DNA of 64,000 nucleotides from Hydrangea macrophylla (Eukaryota > Streptophyta > Magnoliopsida > Cornales > Hydrangeaceae). The notes under the pieces are model-generated. The model had not been told where the DNA came from and made no database searches. It saw only the letters and a list, made by a program, of their open reading frames with translations. The DNA lies in assembly GCA_033977485.1 (NCBI GenBank), contig CM066991.1, positions 53,174,850 through 53,238,849 on the forward strand. The letters are read 5' to 3'. The position numbers were made by a program, and so were the translations under genes. The stretch's first letter is position 1. Each line of letters begins with the position of its first letter. Below, in pieces: positions 33,738 through 46,673 of this stretch.

Positions 33738-34086
33738 TACTACACCAGATTGGTCGATTCATCACTGATCAGAGCGGTGACAAAGAGCCTTTGTCACTGC
33801 TACCATGACAATTCTGGAGGTGACAAAATTTTGTCAGTGCTAGTAACCGTGACAATTGTGGTTTGGACCATGACAATTCGTACCCCTACAAGGGGTTTGG
33901 ACCGTGACAAAATCTGAAATTCGTCACCGCTTTAGACCATGACAACTGTGAAATTTGTCACCACTACGGACCGTGACAAATTGGTCAGCTCTCTAAACCA
34001 TGACAAATTTTGTCACTGCTGAACCGTGACAAATTTGGTGACAATTGCCTTCAATTTGTCACTATTACGAATGGTGACAATTTTGA
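33738..34086. mobile_element. CACTA-like transposon terminus (fragment)
   Basis: Begins TACTACACCAGATTGG, one base off the CACTA start. It is followed by about ten copies of GTGACAA/TTGTCAC in both orientations (for example GGTGACAAAATTTTGTCAG), the layout of CACTA subterminal repeats. The matching far end and the transposase are not seen, so it is a fragment. Confidence 0.55.
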
Positions 34087-34399
34087 AAGAAACAAAAAAA
34101 TAAATAAATAAAATTTGCCCGTGCCTGTGGGCACAACAAAAAAAATAATAAATTAAAATAAAATAAAAGTAAAAGACAAATTAATAATGAATATTTAGAA
34201 ACAAAATTTAATTTACAAGCAAATGAATTTTGAAACCTTAAAAGCGGGGGATGGACTAACGTGGTATCCATGACATGCGGTGGATGAGCATTGGTGTATT
34301 TATAGAGTTGAACTACTGTCGAGTCTGTTCCCCTATCAAGACGTGTTATCGGTCTTAAAATGAGTAAGACGTTAGTAATCGAATAATCGGTTTGATTTA

Positions 34400-34986
34400 A
34401 AGGTGTTACCCTCACTGAATATAATGATTATCGTGTTATAACTTCAATAGTTGATACCCTGTTAGTATCTAACTCACTCAGCTTTCATTAAGCTAACAGC
34501 GTTTATGCCGCTGGACATTTCTATGTTCCAGCGTACCCTGGTTATGACTATACAGGTGAAAGACCTGCGGGCGAAGACTATGATGCCGGTTGTGATGTCC
34601 CTGCTAATAACTACCCTGACGTAGGTCAGACCGAAGAAGACTACTACGCCGAGGACTACCTTTATGCCAACTGAAGACTAGACTAGAATTGTAGTTAATT
34701 GTCTTTACTGTTTTAGAACCCTTTTGTAGTCAGGCATATATTGCCTTGACATTTGTACTTCCGCTGTGTTACATTTGATTCGAGACTCTGATGTGTAATA
34801 GTTAGTAACTTCTGTTGAATTTATGTTACGTTGTGATTAGAACCTAGATTTCATTCTTGTTACACTATTACTTCTTGTTGCTTAGCACTGCGTGGTGTGG
34901 ACAATCATGTGACTTCACCCGTAGCTGCCTTTGGACCCGAAAAGGAAATTTATTTTTCTCTATTTTTGCCGTTCCGGGGCGTGACA
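34400..34986 (+). repeat. Inverted, diverged LTR end of the same gypsy family
   Basis: Read forward it parallels the reverse complement of the gypsy LTR end: ACTCAGCTTTCATTAAGCTA, GCGTTTATGCCGCTGGACAT, then TTTCTCTATTTTTGCCG and the terminus GGGGCGTGACA at 34986. It is the only copy in + orientation. Confidence 0.7.
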
Positions 34987-35174
34987 ACACCATATGCCGT
35001 TCTATTCCTTTTTCTTTTCTTTATCTTTTCTTTCTTTTTTTGTTTGAATTGAAGAGTCTTTTGAAGAGCTTGAATCACCTTGGAAGCCTTAGTTTTGTTC
35101 GGACATTGTCATCATCGGACTTGGAGGTAACACTCCCCTTAATTTGACTTTTGGTCAAAATTGGGGTGTCTACA
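34987..35174 (+). other. LTR-end fragment of another element
   Basis: Ends TTGGTCAAAATTGGGGTGTCTACA. Its reverse complement starts TGTAGACACCCC, a common plant gypsy LTR start. Only this end is visible. Confidence 0.4.
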
Positions 35175-36454
35175 ACATGCCATACCGTCCCCAGGATAAA
35201 ATAGCCCAGAATCACCTCTCTCTCAGTTTCTCTAGCACATCAAGAAACTAAAAAACTCATACCTTTCAGATTTGTTGCTCGGTAACTACAAACTTTAGAA
35301 AGAAGACAATTTCTTTGAGGACTCAGACCCTCCATTTCTCTCGTCCTCATTACCATCACTCTCATATTAATATATTTACAATATGCTGGAAAACCTGTTG
35401 AAGAGAAACTTGTCATACCCGTTCTATAATTTTATGGTTTTTAAAATGCATAACTTGAGCATTTGTGAGTTTATCAATGTTAGTTGATAATGATGATGGG
35501 GTTGACTGAGAGTCAATGGTAAGGTGTCAGTGAAGACACGGGAACATGGTGGTTATTTTGTTTTGGCATAGTTAAATGGCATTTATATGACAATCAACTG
35601 GATGGGATCCCAGAACATAACTTTCTGCTTGAATAGAGCACCAGTTGACCGGACGACTTCAGTCGACTGATAATTTTAGACACCAGTCGACTGAGTCACC
35701 GATACAGTCGACTGAACGGGCTGTTAGTCTTTTGAAACCTTTCTACTTCAGGTTCCCAGTCCACTGGGCCCTCGATCAGTCGACTGGACCTCTGTTTTCA
35801 AAACTGAATTCCTTTGGAACTGTTTTAATTGGACAAAACTTTTTATAACTCTGATTTTAATGGATTTCACTTATTATTTTCCGCTGCTATTTGTACTTTA
35901 ATGAACTGGATAAGCCTTGATGGCGTGCCACATGTCCTATATCCACGCATAGTGGGATGGGTTGTGACAAAACTAATAATTTTAATATATGTACATGATC
36001 TTGGGAAATGGAAAAGCAATAACAAAAGTACACTTGACTTTTGAAAAATTTTCATTACAAAATGATTTTTGAGATCCTAAGGAGCATCACGGTTTCGATA
36101 GTGGAAAAAAGTCTCATGATCAAGCAGCAAAATTCAAGCTTGATATCTCTGTGAATCTCATCATAATGCTACAGTGCTTTAGGAGCGGTGGTGGTTGCAG
36201 TTGTATATCCATATATGACATCAACTGGTAATGCAATCTGTAATTCACTATCTGAACTTATTTTTTTCCTCGTAATTGATCACTCTCTTAAAACAACACA
36301 CAAAAAAAATACACATTTTGTAATTAAAGTTGGGTCATAATGCAGTAGGTTAAAAGATATTTACACCACATTGAAAAAAAAATCTAATTTTAAAGACATT
36401 TACACCACATATTGAATAAAAAATAATGTCCGTTTTTATTAAAATACTCCAACA
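35175..36454 (-). repeat. 3' LTR (left copy) of the old copia element
   Basis: Matches 46120-46381 and 52602-52830, for example GAAGACAATTTCTTTG and AAGGAGCATCACGGTTT. The last ~220 bp (36231-36454) align poorly with the right copy. A solo LTR interrupts it. Confidence 0.7.
35411..35969 (+). mobile_element. Solo LTR (559 bp), AAACT target duplication
   Basis: Begins TGTCATACCCG and ends GGTTGTGACA, with AAACT at 35406-35410 and 35970-35974. The empty site is seen at about 46357-46365 (GAGAAACTAATAATT). It carries several CAGTCGACTG palindromes (35660-35785). It is a shortened relative of 47371-51118. Confidence 0.9.
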
Positions 36455-36984
36455 ATCCCCTACTTTTTTTAATTGAAAATAAATTTAGAAAAAAATAATA
36501 ATAATATCATCGAGCAACTAACCATAGGACTGTGCATAAATAAAGATATTTTTTAACTTGAACCTTTACCTAGTGAAAGTGCTTCCGATTATATTAGAGT
36601 AATTGTAGTTTTGAACTCTATCTCACACAACACCCCACACACAACCTTACAAAGGTGTAGTAAAAAAGCCAGCACTTTATGGACATGTGCTTATATCCCA
36701 GTATAGCGAAAGCTCTAGAGAATTTGCCCTAGATTCCATAGGAAGCAGCCACACTTCCACAATCGCATAGACGAGTCTAACAAGGTAACTCAACATAGAG
36801 TTTAGATCTTATTAAGAGTTATAGTAACTCATCATTTTATTGCTTCAGGATATCATGCTTCATAGGGATGAACTAGGATAGTTAACTCCTATCACAATAA
36901 TAGCATGATTCTACTCATATCACTTCATGACTTGTTATTACCCTTTGAACCTATTTCTTGGGATCTCCAGTCTACAGGTTGGGT

Positions 36985-37590
36985 TACCATCAGAAGTGAC
37001 TAAAGTGTCTTTTGGCTTTAGTCCTATCCTTTTCTAGGCTTTACAAACCTTCTTTTGAGTTAGTCCTTTCGTCGAAGGATTAACTACATTATCCTCAGAC
37101 TGTACATTATCCACTCTTACAGCTATAGTAGAGAAAAGTTCTCTAATTGTACTGTTCTTGCGATGTATCAGTTGTCTCTTACTGTTATAACGGTTCTGTG
37201 CTTTTTGCAATAGCCGCAATACTATCGCAATGGATAAAACAGCTGGTATTGATCTCTCCCATAAAAGGGGTATCACATAGCAAGTTTTTCAGCCAAGCTT
37301 CCCTCACTAGCAGTAGCTAACGGCATCATCTCCGACTCGATCATGGACTAAGCTAAAATAGTCTATTTGATAGACTTCAATATATAAAACTATGCCTCCA
37401 GTAATACCAAAAAGTGTATCCACTGGTGAGTGTATTCTTATCAGCATAGTTGTATTCTTTAAGGATAGCGGTAACCCCAATGTAATCAGAAGTTCATGGT
37501 CTCTTTGAGGTAACTCATTACTTTGTCAACAGCTCTCCAGTACTGAAAGTATAGCCACTTGTGGCTCTGGAGTCTTCCATTATGGGATAG
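36985..37590 (-). pseudogene. Old copia RNase H remnant
   Basis: Minus strand: ATSGYTFST just inside the insertion point, then ESEMMPLATASE, AQNRYNSKRQLIHRKNSTIR and VDNVQSEDNVVNPSTKGL, the end of copia RNase H (usual form SEDNLADPLTKGL). Several stops and frameshifts. Confidence 0.8.
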
Positions 37591-37595
37591 CAATT

Positions 37596-39065
37596 TGTTA
37601 GCCTTGAATTTATTTAAGGCATTATTTTTGTTTTATTTTGATGATGACAAATCTAGTGATAATTGCATACTTTCATTGGTTCTATTTTAATCAATTATCA
37701 TGTCATTTTTGTTACGCTAATCTCTTGATTCATGTACTTAAATGTTCTAACTTCGTTTGAGATCATGAGATAGCATGTGGTGAAGTCCAAGAGTGAGGGA
37801 GATCAACAAGGATCAAGCTTGAAGACTTGAAGATTTTTTTATCCTTGGTTGAAGACTAGGATTTATATGTAAGCATTTTGATCAATCACTCATAGGGGCT
37901 CAAGTAACTTTAATTGGACTTTAGGATCCTTGCACTCACACTTTAAAATACTTTCAAGGACCTAAACATAATAGACCACTCATTTAAATTCATTTCACAA
38001 AAGCTTTCAAGTGGCTAAGTCAAAAGAAAGTACCTTTGCGCAGATAGGTCAACTTTAAATGAAAACCTGATCCAATTAGTAAGGAATTATATCTTGAGTT
38101 TTATATGATTGGAAAGATATTTGAATCTAGTTTCCGAATCTTCAAACGGATTGCGAATACGAGTTTTGTAGAGGGAGTTATGGCCGTTTTAGTAAAGAGG
38201 TGTTAGTGTGCCAAAAACTGCTTAAAACCAATCGACTGATTTTTTAAGGGTCCAGTCGACTGGATTGTAACATCAGTCGACTGAATAAATTTTTCTGTCG
38301 ACTGGACAGCACTGAAATTGCCTCTTCACTGCTATAAACTTCCCAGTCGATTGAACCTTCTATCCAGTCGACTGGACTGCGCTGAATACACTAACGGCTA
38401 GTTTTTAAAGGGGCTTTTAATTACCAAACTTGCCACCAACGGCTATAATCTTTCTTGGCCTATAAATACATGTTTTCCCACACCATTTTATGTTAATCAA
38501 TCCATTGGAAAACATCTATTTAAATCACACAACTTGTTGATTTCTTATTATTCATATTTGAGCCCTAGTTGTGTGAGTTTATCAATTTGCTCTAGTTCTT
38601 AACTTGTATTTCTTTGAGAGTAAATTGTAGTGAGCTTTTATTTGTATCATCTACTCAACAAGGAGTTATTGTGTGAGCTTTAATTGTATTATCCACTCTA
38701 GAGAGAGAGTTATCATTTGTACCCAAATCATTTGTAAAGGTTGAGGGTTAGTAACCCTTGTGTGCAAAGAAGAGGTTTTCTTCTTTGGGAGAGATTGAAG
38801 GCACTTGTAACGGTTTGGTCTACACCCGTGAAGTAGATCGGATTAAAGGAATCCTCAAGAGGTGTTCTTGAGGGGTGGACGTAGGCCGCGGGGTGCGATT
38901 GCCGAACCACTTGAAAACTCGGTTTACAAGTGTCTCTTCCTTTATCTCTTTACTTTATTATTTGTGATTGTGTTTAATTGCAATTAAGTTTTTAAAAGGT
39001 TAATTTCCGCTAAAACCTTATTCACCCCCCCCCCCCCCTTTAAGGTTTCCACATTCGGGCCAACA
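37596..39065 (+). repeat. 5' LTR of gag-only element (1470 bp)
   Basis: Contains CAGTCGACTG palindromes at about 38225-38380, TATAAATACATG near 38461 as a likely TATA region, and a C14 run near 39025-39038. Confidence 0.92.
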
Positions 39066-39066
39066 A

Positions 39067-39081
39067 TTGGTATCAGAGCTT
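39067..39081 (+). promoter_or_regulatory. Primer binding site (initiator tRNA-Met)
   Basis: TTGGTATCAGAGCTT follows the LTR end by one base. Confidence 0.85.
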
Positions 39082-39130
39082 CGGCTCTTCTATTTTCAAA
39101 AGTTTTTGAAAAATTTGAGTTAAGATCCAA

Positions 39131-41367
39131 ATGGAAACCACCACTTCACGCATCTCATATAGTGAGGGTCAATCGGCAAATAGACCACCGTGTTTTAATG
39201 GATCAAATTATGCTTATTGGAAAAATAGAATGAGAATCTATATGATTTCTCAAGATTTTGATTTATGGCAAATAGTGGTCAAAGGGCCTCACCTTCCAAC
39301 GAAAATTGAAAATGGTATTTCTATTCCAAAAATGGAAGATGAGTATAATGATGCCGATAAAAAACTCATAAAATTGAATGCTATGGCAATGAATTTATTA
39401 TATTGCGGTTTAGACCCAAATGAATACAATAGAATTTCATCTTGCGAATCTGCAAAAGAAATTTGGGATAAACTTGAAGTGACTCATGAGGGAACAAGCC
39501 AAGTCAAAAAGTCAAAAATTAATTTGCTTGTTCAATCTTATGAAATGTTTAAAATGTTGCATTTTGAGTCTATTGGTGATATGTCTACCCGGTTTACAAC
39601 TATCATCAATAGCTTAAAAAATCTTGGTAAAGTTTATGCTAATGAAGAAATTGTTGAGAAAATTCTTAGGGCTTTACCAAAGCAATGGCAACCGAAGGTC
39701 ACGGCTATTCGAGAAGCAAAAGATTTGACAAACTTGTCAATTGAACAACTCATGGGATCACTCATTACCCATGAAATGGAGTTAGCCATGCTTATCGAAG
39801 AAGACAAGAAAAAGGAGATCAAAAGAGGAGATATGGCCTTGAAGTCCTCAAGCTCAAAGAAAAACGGAAAAGATCATGAGAGTGATGAGGATGAAGAAAT
39901 GGCTTTGATCACCCAAAAATTCGCAAAGTTTCTAAAGAAAGAAAAATTGGGAAAGAAGCTTACTAAAGATGAACAATGCAAGAAGAAGGCAATGAAGGCC
40001 ACTCAAAGTAGCTCCGAGAGTGAATCATCGGGCGACGACTTAAATGAAGATGAGATCGTCAATCTTTGCCTCATGGCAATCGAAAATGGGGTAACCTCTA
40101 CTTCTTGCTCTTTAAATGACTCCAATGATTTTCAAAATGTTGAGTCAAGTTCTATGGAAACAAAATTTCAAGAAGGTTATTCCATTACAACTCCTCCATC
40201 GTTGAAAGATCATAAGTATGATCATTGGAAGAGGAGAATAAAAATTTATTTTATATCACTTGACATAAATCTTTGGAACATTGTCAAAAATGGTTTTTCT
40301 TCTAAACCAAAGATTGAATGGAATGATAGTGATCAAAATAACTTTCTATTGAATCTTAGAGCTATGAAAATTCTATATAATTCTTTGGATGATAATTCAT
40401 ATAATAGAATTCGTTCATGCTCTAGTGCAAATGAAATTTGGTTATGTTTAGAAAATTTTCACATTACTACTAACCAAATTTGTGAAGAAGAAAGAGTGTG
40501 CCTATTTGCCAATGAAGAAGATGATAAGAATGAGAAAATGGCAAAAGATGCCACTTGGGATGATGATGACTCATCCGATGACGACTCATGTGACCAAGTA
40601 GGTGCACAAGAGAATTTGGTAAACTCTGGTCCTCCCTCTATTGTTGAATCTCCTAACTATAATGAGCTTCAATGTGCTTTTGAGGAGTTACATGAGGAAT
40701 TGGAGAATTTGGGATCTAAATATATAACTCTTAAAAAGAATTTTTCCAAACTATCAAATGAGTTAAATATTTTGAAATCCCAAAATGAATCTTTGAAGAT
40801 TGAAAATGAAAAACATGTTTTAAGAGCACAATCTTCAAATGAGCTTGAAAAAGAAAATTTGGAGTTGAAAAAGCAATTAGATGAGTTAAAATCTCAAAAT
40901 GAAATTTTGAGAAAAGAAAAAAGCTTGTTTCAACCAATCAACCTTCAAGTGAACTTATTGAAAAAGAAAAGGTTGAGTTGAGAAAGGAGGTGGATGATTT
41001 GACAAAAACTTTGGCAAAATTCACACAAGGTGAACAAAATTTGAATATGCTTTTGGGAAAGCAAAAATGTGTTTTTGACAAAACCGGTTTGGGATTTAAT
41101 CCCACATACAAAGAAAAGAAGTATAACAATTTCTTTGCAAAATCTACTCCTTCAAGTTCAAACAATTCTCATAATAGCTTCTTTATTAAAGCTTCAAGCT
41201 CACATGATACCCTCCCCCATGTAACTTGTCTTTATTGCATGAAAAAGGGGCATGTTAATTATAAATGTTCATTTCGTAAGAAAATTAACATGATTTGGGT
41301 TGTGAAAGGATCCTCTCCTACCTTCTCGACAAATGTTGCATCCAAGAGGTGCTTGGACAATGGTTAA
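39131..41367 (+). pseudogene. Gag polyprotein with two capsid-like domains, one frameshift
   Basis: From ATG 39131 the frame runs 616 codons to 40981. Domain 1 (~residues 15-225) is a copia UBN2-type Gag: FNGSNYAYWKNRMRIYMIS, MAMNLLYCGLDPNEYNRISS, AKEIWDKLEVTHEG. A Lys/Ser/Glu linker follows. Domain 2 (~350-450) repeats the pattern: LKDHKYDHWKRRIKIYFISL, RAMKILYNSLDDNSYNRIRS, ANEIWLCLENFH. Then an acidic stretch and a long coiled coil (~525-610). One A appears missing in an A run near 40917-40922; in the next frame the coiled coil goes on (TNQPSSELIEKEKVELRKEV) to the knuckle CLYCMKKGHVNYKC and a stop at 41367. Without the shift Gag would be about 745 aa. Confidence 0.85.
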
Positions 41368-42051
41368 ATCTCTCACCTTAAGCCTAGTAGGAGTAGGGTA
41401 GATTAAATTGTTTTGATATTTCTCTTATTTTTGGTAGCATGCTAATCATGTTTGATTTATCACATTAACTTTCTTTGATTATGAAATCATGCTTGCTTTT
41501 CGAATGACACGTTCTTTTGATATTCATAGCTATTCCATCCTCCTAAGGAGATAATGCATAATGTTGATCCTATAAATTGGTATTCATTCGTATATGCATA
41601 TGTTGAGGGGGAACATATTATTATTTTAGTTTGCTTGATTTCTTGGTATCATGATATTATGCTCACTTTAGTTACTTTTGGTATCATATTTTGGCAATTT
41701 GGTATCTTATTGCTTCCATGATTTGTTAACTTGAGTTTTCCTTGGTATCATTCTATTGCATATCTTGAGGGAGAACTTTTTAGTTCCAACCCCTAATCTT
41801 TTTGCTGTTGTCAAAAAGGGGGAAATGATATAGAGATATGAAAATGATAGAGTTTTTTTTTAATGGAAAAATGATAGACCTTTAAAAAGGGGGAACCTTT
41901 AAAAAGGGGGAATGTTTTTAGAAAGTTATCATTCTTGGACTCATACTTTGGAATTCTTGTTACTTTGAATGATAACATGAAAATGACACTTATTGTGCTT
42001 TAATTGCTATATCTCTATTGCATGTTTTGACATCATCAAAAAGGGGGAAAT
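41368..42051 (+). other. 3' untranslated part of gag-only element and polypurine tract
   Basis: About 680 bp without coding potential, repeating TTGGTATC/TGGTATCAT and (A)nGGGGGAA blocks (41817, 41885, 41902). Ends in AAAAGGGGGAAAT, the polypurine tract, just before the LTR at 42052. Confidence 0.75.
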
Positions 42052-43534
42052 TGTTAGCCTTGAATTTATTTAAGGCATTATTTTTGTTTTGTTTTGATGA
42101 TGACAAATCTAGTGATAATTGCATACTTTCATTGGTTCTATTTTAATCAATTATCATGTCATTTTCATTACGCTAATCTCTTGATTCATGTACTTAAATG
42201 TTCTAACTTTGTTTGAGATCATGAGATAGCATGTGGTGAAGTCCAAGAGTGAGGGAGCTCAACAAGGATCAAGCTTGAAGACTTGAAGATTTTTTCATCC
42301 TTGGTTGAAGATTAGGATTTATATGTAAGCATTTTGATCAATCACTCATAGGGGCTCAAGTAACTTTAATTGGACTTTAGGATCCTTGCACTCACACTTT
42401 AAAATACTTTCAAGGACCTAAACATACTTAGACCACTCATTTAAATTCATTTCACAAAAGCTTTCAAGTGGCTAAGTCAAAAGAAAGTACCTTTGCGCAG
42501 ATAGGTCAACTTTAAATGCAAACCTGATCCAATTGGTAAGGAATTATATCTTTAGTTTTATATGGTTGGAAAGATATTTGAATCTAGTTTCCGAATCTTC
42601 AAACGGATTGCGAATACGAGTTTTGTAGAGGGAGTTATGGTTGTTTTAGTAAAGAGGTGTCAGTCTGCCAAAAACTGCTTAAAACCAGTCGACTGATTTT
42701 TTAAGGGTCCAGTCGACTGGATTGTAACATCAGTCGACTGAATAAATTTTTCAGTCGAATGGACAGCACTGAAATTGCCTCTTCACTGCTCAAAACTTCC
42801 CAGTCGACTGAACCTTCGATCCAGTCGACTGGACTGCGCTGAATACACTAACGGCTAGTTTTTAAAGGGGCTTTTAATTACCAAACTTGCCACCAACGGC
42901 TATAATCTTTATTGGCCTATAAATACATGTTTTCCCACACCATTTTATGTTGATCAATCCATTGGAAAACATCTATTTAAATCACACAACTTGTTGATTT
43001 CTTATTATTCATATTTGAGCCCTAGTTGTGTGAGTTTATCAATTTGCTCTAGTTCTTAACTTGTATTTCTTTGAGAGTAAATTGTAGTGAGCTTTTATTT
43101 GTATCATCTACTCAACAAGGAGTTATTGTGTGAGCTTTAATTGTATTATCCACTCTAGAGAGAGAGTTATCATTTGTACCCAAATCATTTGTAAAGGTTG
43201 AGGGTTAGTAACCCTTGTGTGCAAAGAAGAGGTTTTCTTCTTTGGGAGAGATTGAAGGCTCTTGTAACGGTTTGGTTTACACCCGTGAAGTAGATCGGAT
43301 TAAAGGAATCCTCAAGAGGTGTTCTTGAGGGGTGGACGTAGGCCGCGGGGTGCGATTGCCGAACCACTTGAAAACTCGGTTTGCAAGTGTCTCTTCCCTT
43401 ATCTCTTTACTTTATTATTTGTGATTGTGTTTAATTTGCAATTAAGTTTTTAAAAGGTTAATTTCCGCTAAAACCTTATTCACCCCCCCCCCCCCCCCCC
43501 CCCCTCCTTTAAGGTTTCCGCATTTGGGCCAACA
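42052..43534 (+). repeat. 3' LTR of gag-only element (1483 bp)
   Basis: Matches the 5' LTR, with a longer C run (43482-43504). It carries the same CAGTCGACTG cluster at about 42685-42835. Confidence 0.92.
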
Positions 43535-43539
43535 CAATT

Positions 43540-44040
43540 GGCCATCACTGTAACCTTCAAGAACAGCGGGAAACTTTTTATAGGAAATACCTAAATTAAT
43601 AGGTTTCTTTAAAACATCAAAAATTTTCCAATTGCATTCCTAACTATGAAATTGCATACTCATTTTACCAAAAAAAAAAAAAAAGGTTAATGACCAGCCC
43701 TGAAAACTAGAAAATAAAATTCGTTTAAATTTTTGAAGTATTCAAAAAATTTTAGAAAATAATTTCTTCTTATCTTCGGGGTATACAACACATTTCCAAA
43801 ATTCATTTCTTCCTGGAGGTAAAATTCAATATCACTTTGCCAGTTTCAAAATCTCGGTATTGTGCGAAACACCAATTAAAACATTTCCATTCTCTATTGA
43901 AGAGTATCTCTTGTAACAATTGTGACTGTTACACATATGCGTAGAGGCACTCATATCAAAATTAAGTGACAAAAAATATTGGTGTCCTCTACAATCTCTA
44001 AAGTAGAACCAAAAACTAATGAAACATCATAACATATACT
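43540..44040 (-). pseudogene. Old copia protease and RT/RNase H junction remnant
   Basis: The minus strand from 44000 reads FDMSASTHMCNSHNCYKRYS (copia protease, D-S-G replaced by D-M-S), then GKVILNFTSRK. From 43640 it reads YKKFPAVLEGYSDG, which continues across the gag-only insertion into ATSGYTFST at 37560. Integrase and most of RT are missing, so a deletion joins protease to the RT end. Confidence 0.65.
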
Positions 44041-45989
44041 CCTTGTGTTCATGATAAATGTATTTGTCACTTTCATTATTAAAAAACTATTTGAAAAAAT
44101 TGTTTGATCAAAATTTCCAAATCACTGACAGGGTACTAGTTCTAAACCATATAAAAAATATATAAGTATACACACTTTATTTTTATCTATAAACCCTTTG
44201 GTTTATCCACGTAAAGATATCTTCTAATTCTCCGTTTAAAAGGTATTTATATCTATTTGATAAACAACCAACCCTTGAATAGTAATTACAGCTAATAAAA
44301 TTCTTATGACTGCATAATAGGAGAATAAGTATCCAAAAATCAACATTTCCTTTTTGTTTAAAACCCTTAACTACTAAAGTAGCTTCTTGTATTTAAATGA
44401 AACCATCGGGTTTACAAATCTTTCGAAGGCTCCATTTCCTTTCTATAATATTATACTTGGATGACAAATCCACAAGTTCTCGAATATATATGGTTGAAAA
44501 TAAAAAAATCCATCTCAGTTTTGAATGGATTTTTTTTCAAAAATAACATTTGAAATGGTATCCCATAATATCTCTTTTTAAAGTAAATGTACAAATTTTA
44601 CTTTTCAAAGTCTTTTGAGACTTAGTTCCTAACTCTATCACGGTTCAAATCCGATGCCATGATTTGTATCGTGCACTCTAACTTCCATATATATATGGGA
44701 AAACAATAGGAGGTTGAAACCCCACTATTCCTTAATTAAAAATAAAAAAAATAAAAAAAAACGAAATATTTGCTCATAAAAAATTAGCATCAGAAGACTC
44801 AAAAGTAGTCATATCAATTTTTACATCTAAAATTCTATTAATAGTCTTAACAGTTAAATGGATTTTTATGTCCAATAAAATCTACTAACTTTACTATAAA
44901 ATACATCTCCCAAAAAGGCACCTTTACTAGCAAAATTCCTTTGGATTAAAAGTCATAGCATAAATCAAATAACACAATATTCAAAAAAAAAAAAATAACA
45001 TAAGTTTTTTCCTGATATTCAAAAGAGTAATTTTTTGTTTTAGAGTGGGAACTCTATTAAAACAAAACATACGCTTGTTCAGTAAAACTTGTCCTCAAAA
45101 TATTTGAATATCTCAATTTGACCACAAATGAAAAAATATCATGAGGGAAAATTATCGGGTCAATTGAACCAACATCATTATTTTACTGCTACATAAGTAC
45201 ATGACCATATGACTTTGCAAAAGTTGGAAATTGAACATGCGAGGATTGCATTTTTCCTCTAGTCTCCTACCTCTACACATGCATTCAAACCCACACACTA
45301 CACGGTATGCTTTTACTCAAAGTTTCAATCTTTGGTTCACCAACAATGGCCATTGATTTATGTCATTACCCATGAATTACACCTAAGAGCTGTGAGTTAT
45401 TATCCAGCAGTTACAACACTCTTGTGGCTTATTATCTAACGAGTAGGAAGTATATTCTAGTTAAAGACTTTTAATCTCCTACGATTACATAGCTCTTTGG
45501 TTAAAGAATTCCAATGACAAATGTGAAAAGCCATTAAATAGAGTTTTTTTTATTATGTATATATATCTTAAATAACACACATGGGTTCACTAGTTATTTT
45601 ATTCTTAACAGAATAAATACGTATATATACATGCACATATATTAATATATACTCATATGTAGATAAGGGAAATATAATGTAAATCATGGGCATTCATACT
45701 TGTATCTATATGCACAAAAATGGCCAGAGGCTAAACTCAAGACTTTAAAAATAATAATTTTTATATATAAAAAATATTTTCTAGACATTATGTGACTTTA
45801 ATATGACCCATATCAAAATCTTCGGGTCCAACTGATTTTTTCAAAAAACACAATTTCTTTAAAAGTGAGAAATATAACATTTTCTGTCTCTAACTCTAAA
45901 ATTGAAGATTCTCAAATTAAATGGCATATTGAGATCTGGGGATTAAGAGATTACTCCAAAAATTATAGCAGAATGAAACGTCTTAAAAT
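44041..45989 (-). other. AT-rich decayed remainder of the old copia internal region
   Basis: By position this should be gag and leader of the old copia element. I see no readable domain, only AT-rich sequence with many stops on both strands. Confidence 0.4.
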
Positions 45990-46673
45990 TGTTGGAATAG
46001 TAAATAGAAGTGGAATAGAATTAACGGATCGGTAGCCTCTTTGAAAACAACTTGGGCCGAGTTGCGAATCTCACTCTCTTTAAGATGTTTCGCAGCTCTA
46101 CCCAAAGTGTGCAAGTAGTTCGTACATCTCACGCCGTCCCCAGGATAAAACAGCCCAAAATAATCACCTCCGTCTCAGTTTCTCTTGCATATCAAGAAAC
46201 TGGAAAACTCATACCTTTCAAATTTGTTGCTCGGTAACTACAAACTTTAGAAAGAAGACAATTTCTTTGTTGACTCAGACCCTCCATTTCTCTCGTCCTC
46301 ATTACCATCACTCTCATACTAATATATTTAAAATATATTGGAGAACATGTTGAAGAGAAACTAATAATTTTAATATATGTATGTCACGCCCCGCAGTAGC
46401 AAAAATAGAGAAAATAAATTCCTTTTTGGACCCGTAGGACATGACAGTTGAAAGTCACTACATTGTCCAAAACCAAAGTCAAACCATCAGAGTAATGATT
46501 CAAACCATGCATTGGAAAGTTCTAAGGTCGATATATAAAAACGGAGTGTAATACTAAACTATTACAAACCTTGAGTATCTGCAGCACGTAATTAAAGTAC
46601 TACGGTAACATACGCTGATATTACTGAGTCTATAAAAACATAAGCATAAACTATCACAGCAAGCTCCAAATCT

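Larger units (their letters stand above)
37596..43534 (+). mobile_element. Gag-only Ty1/copia-type LTR element with duplicated Gag domain
   Basis: LTRs at 37596-39065 and 42052-43534 begin TGTTAGCC and end GGGCCAACA. CAATT is duplicated at 37591-37595 and 43535-43539. The primer site (TTGGTATCAGAGCTT) and polypurine tract (AAAAGGGGGAAAT) are intact. The internal region has only a gag gene; no protease, integrase, RT or RNase H. LTRs differ by roughly 30 sites (about 2%). It must have moved with enzymes from a full-length relative. Confidence 0.92.

Noticed and set aside
34500..34675. Tyr/Asp-rich plus-strand frame ending EDYLYAN
   Set aside because: It is the diverged, inverted LTR version of the Tyr/Gly/Asp frame and lacks its start; kept only as part of the LTR fragment.
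38728..38910. 60-aa minus-strand frame repeated at 43185-43367
   Set aside because: LTR sequence of the gag-only element, antisense to its transcript, no domain.
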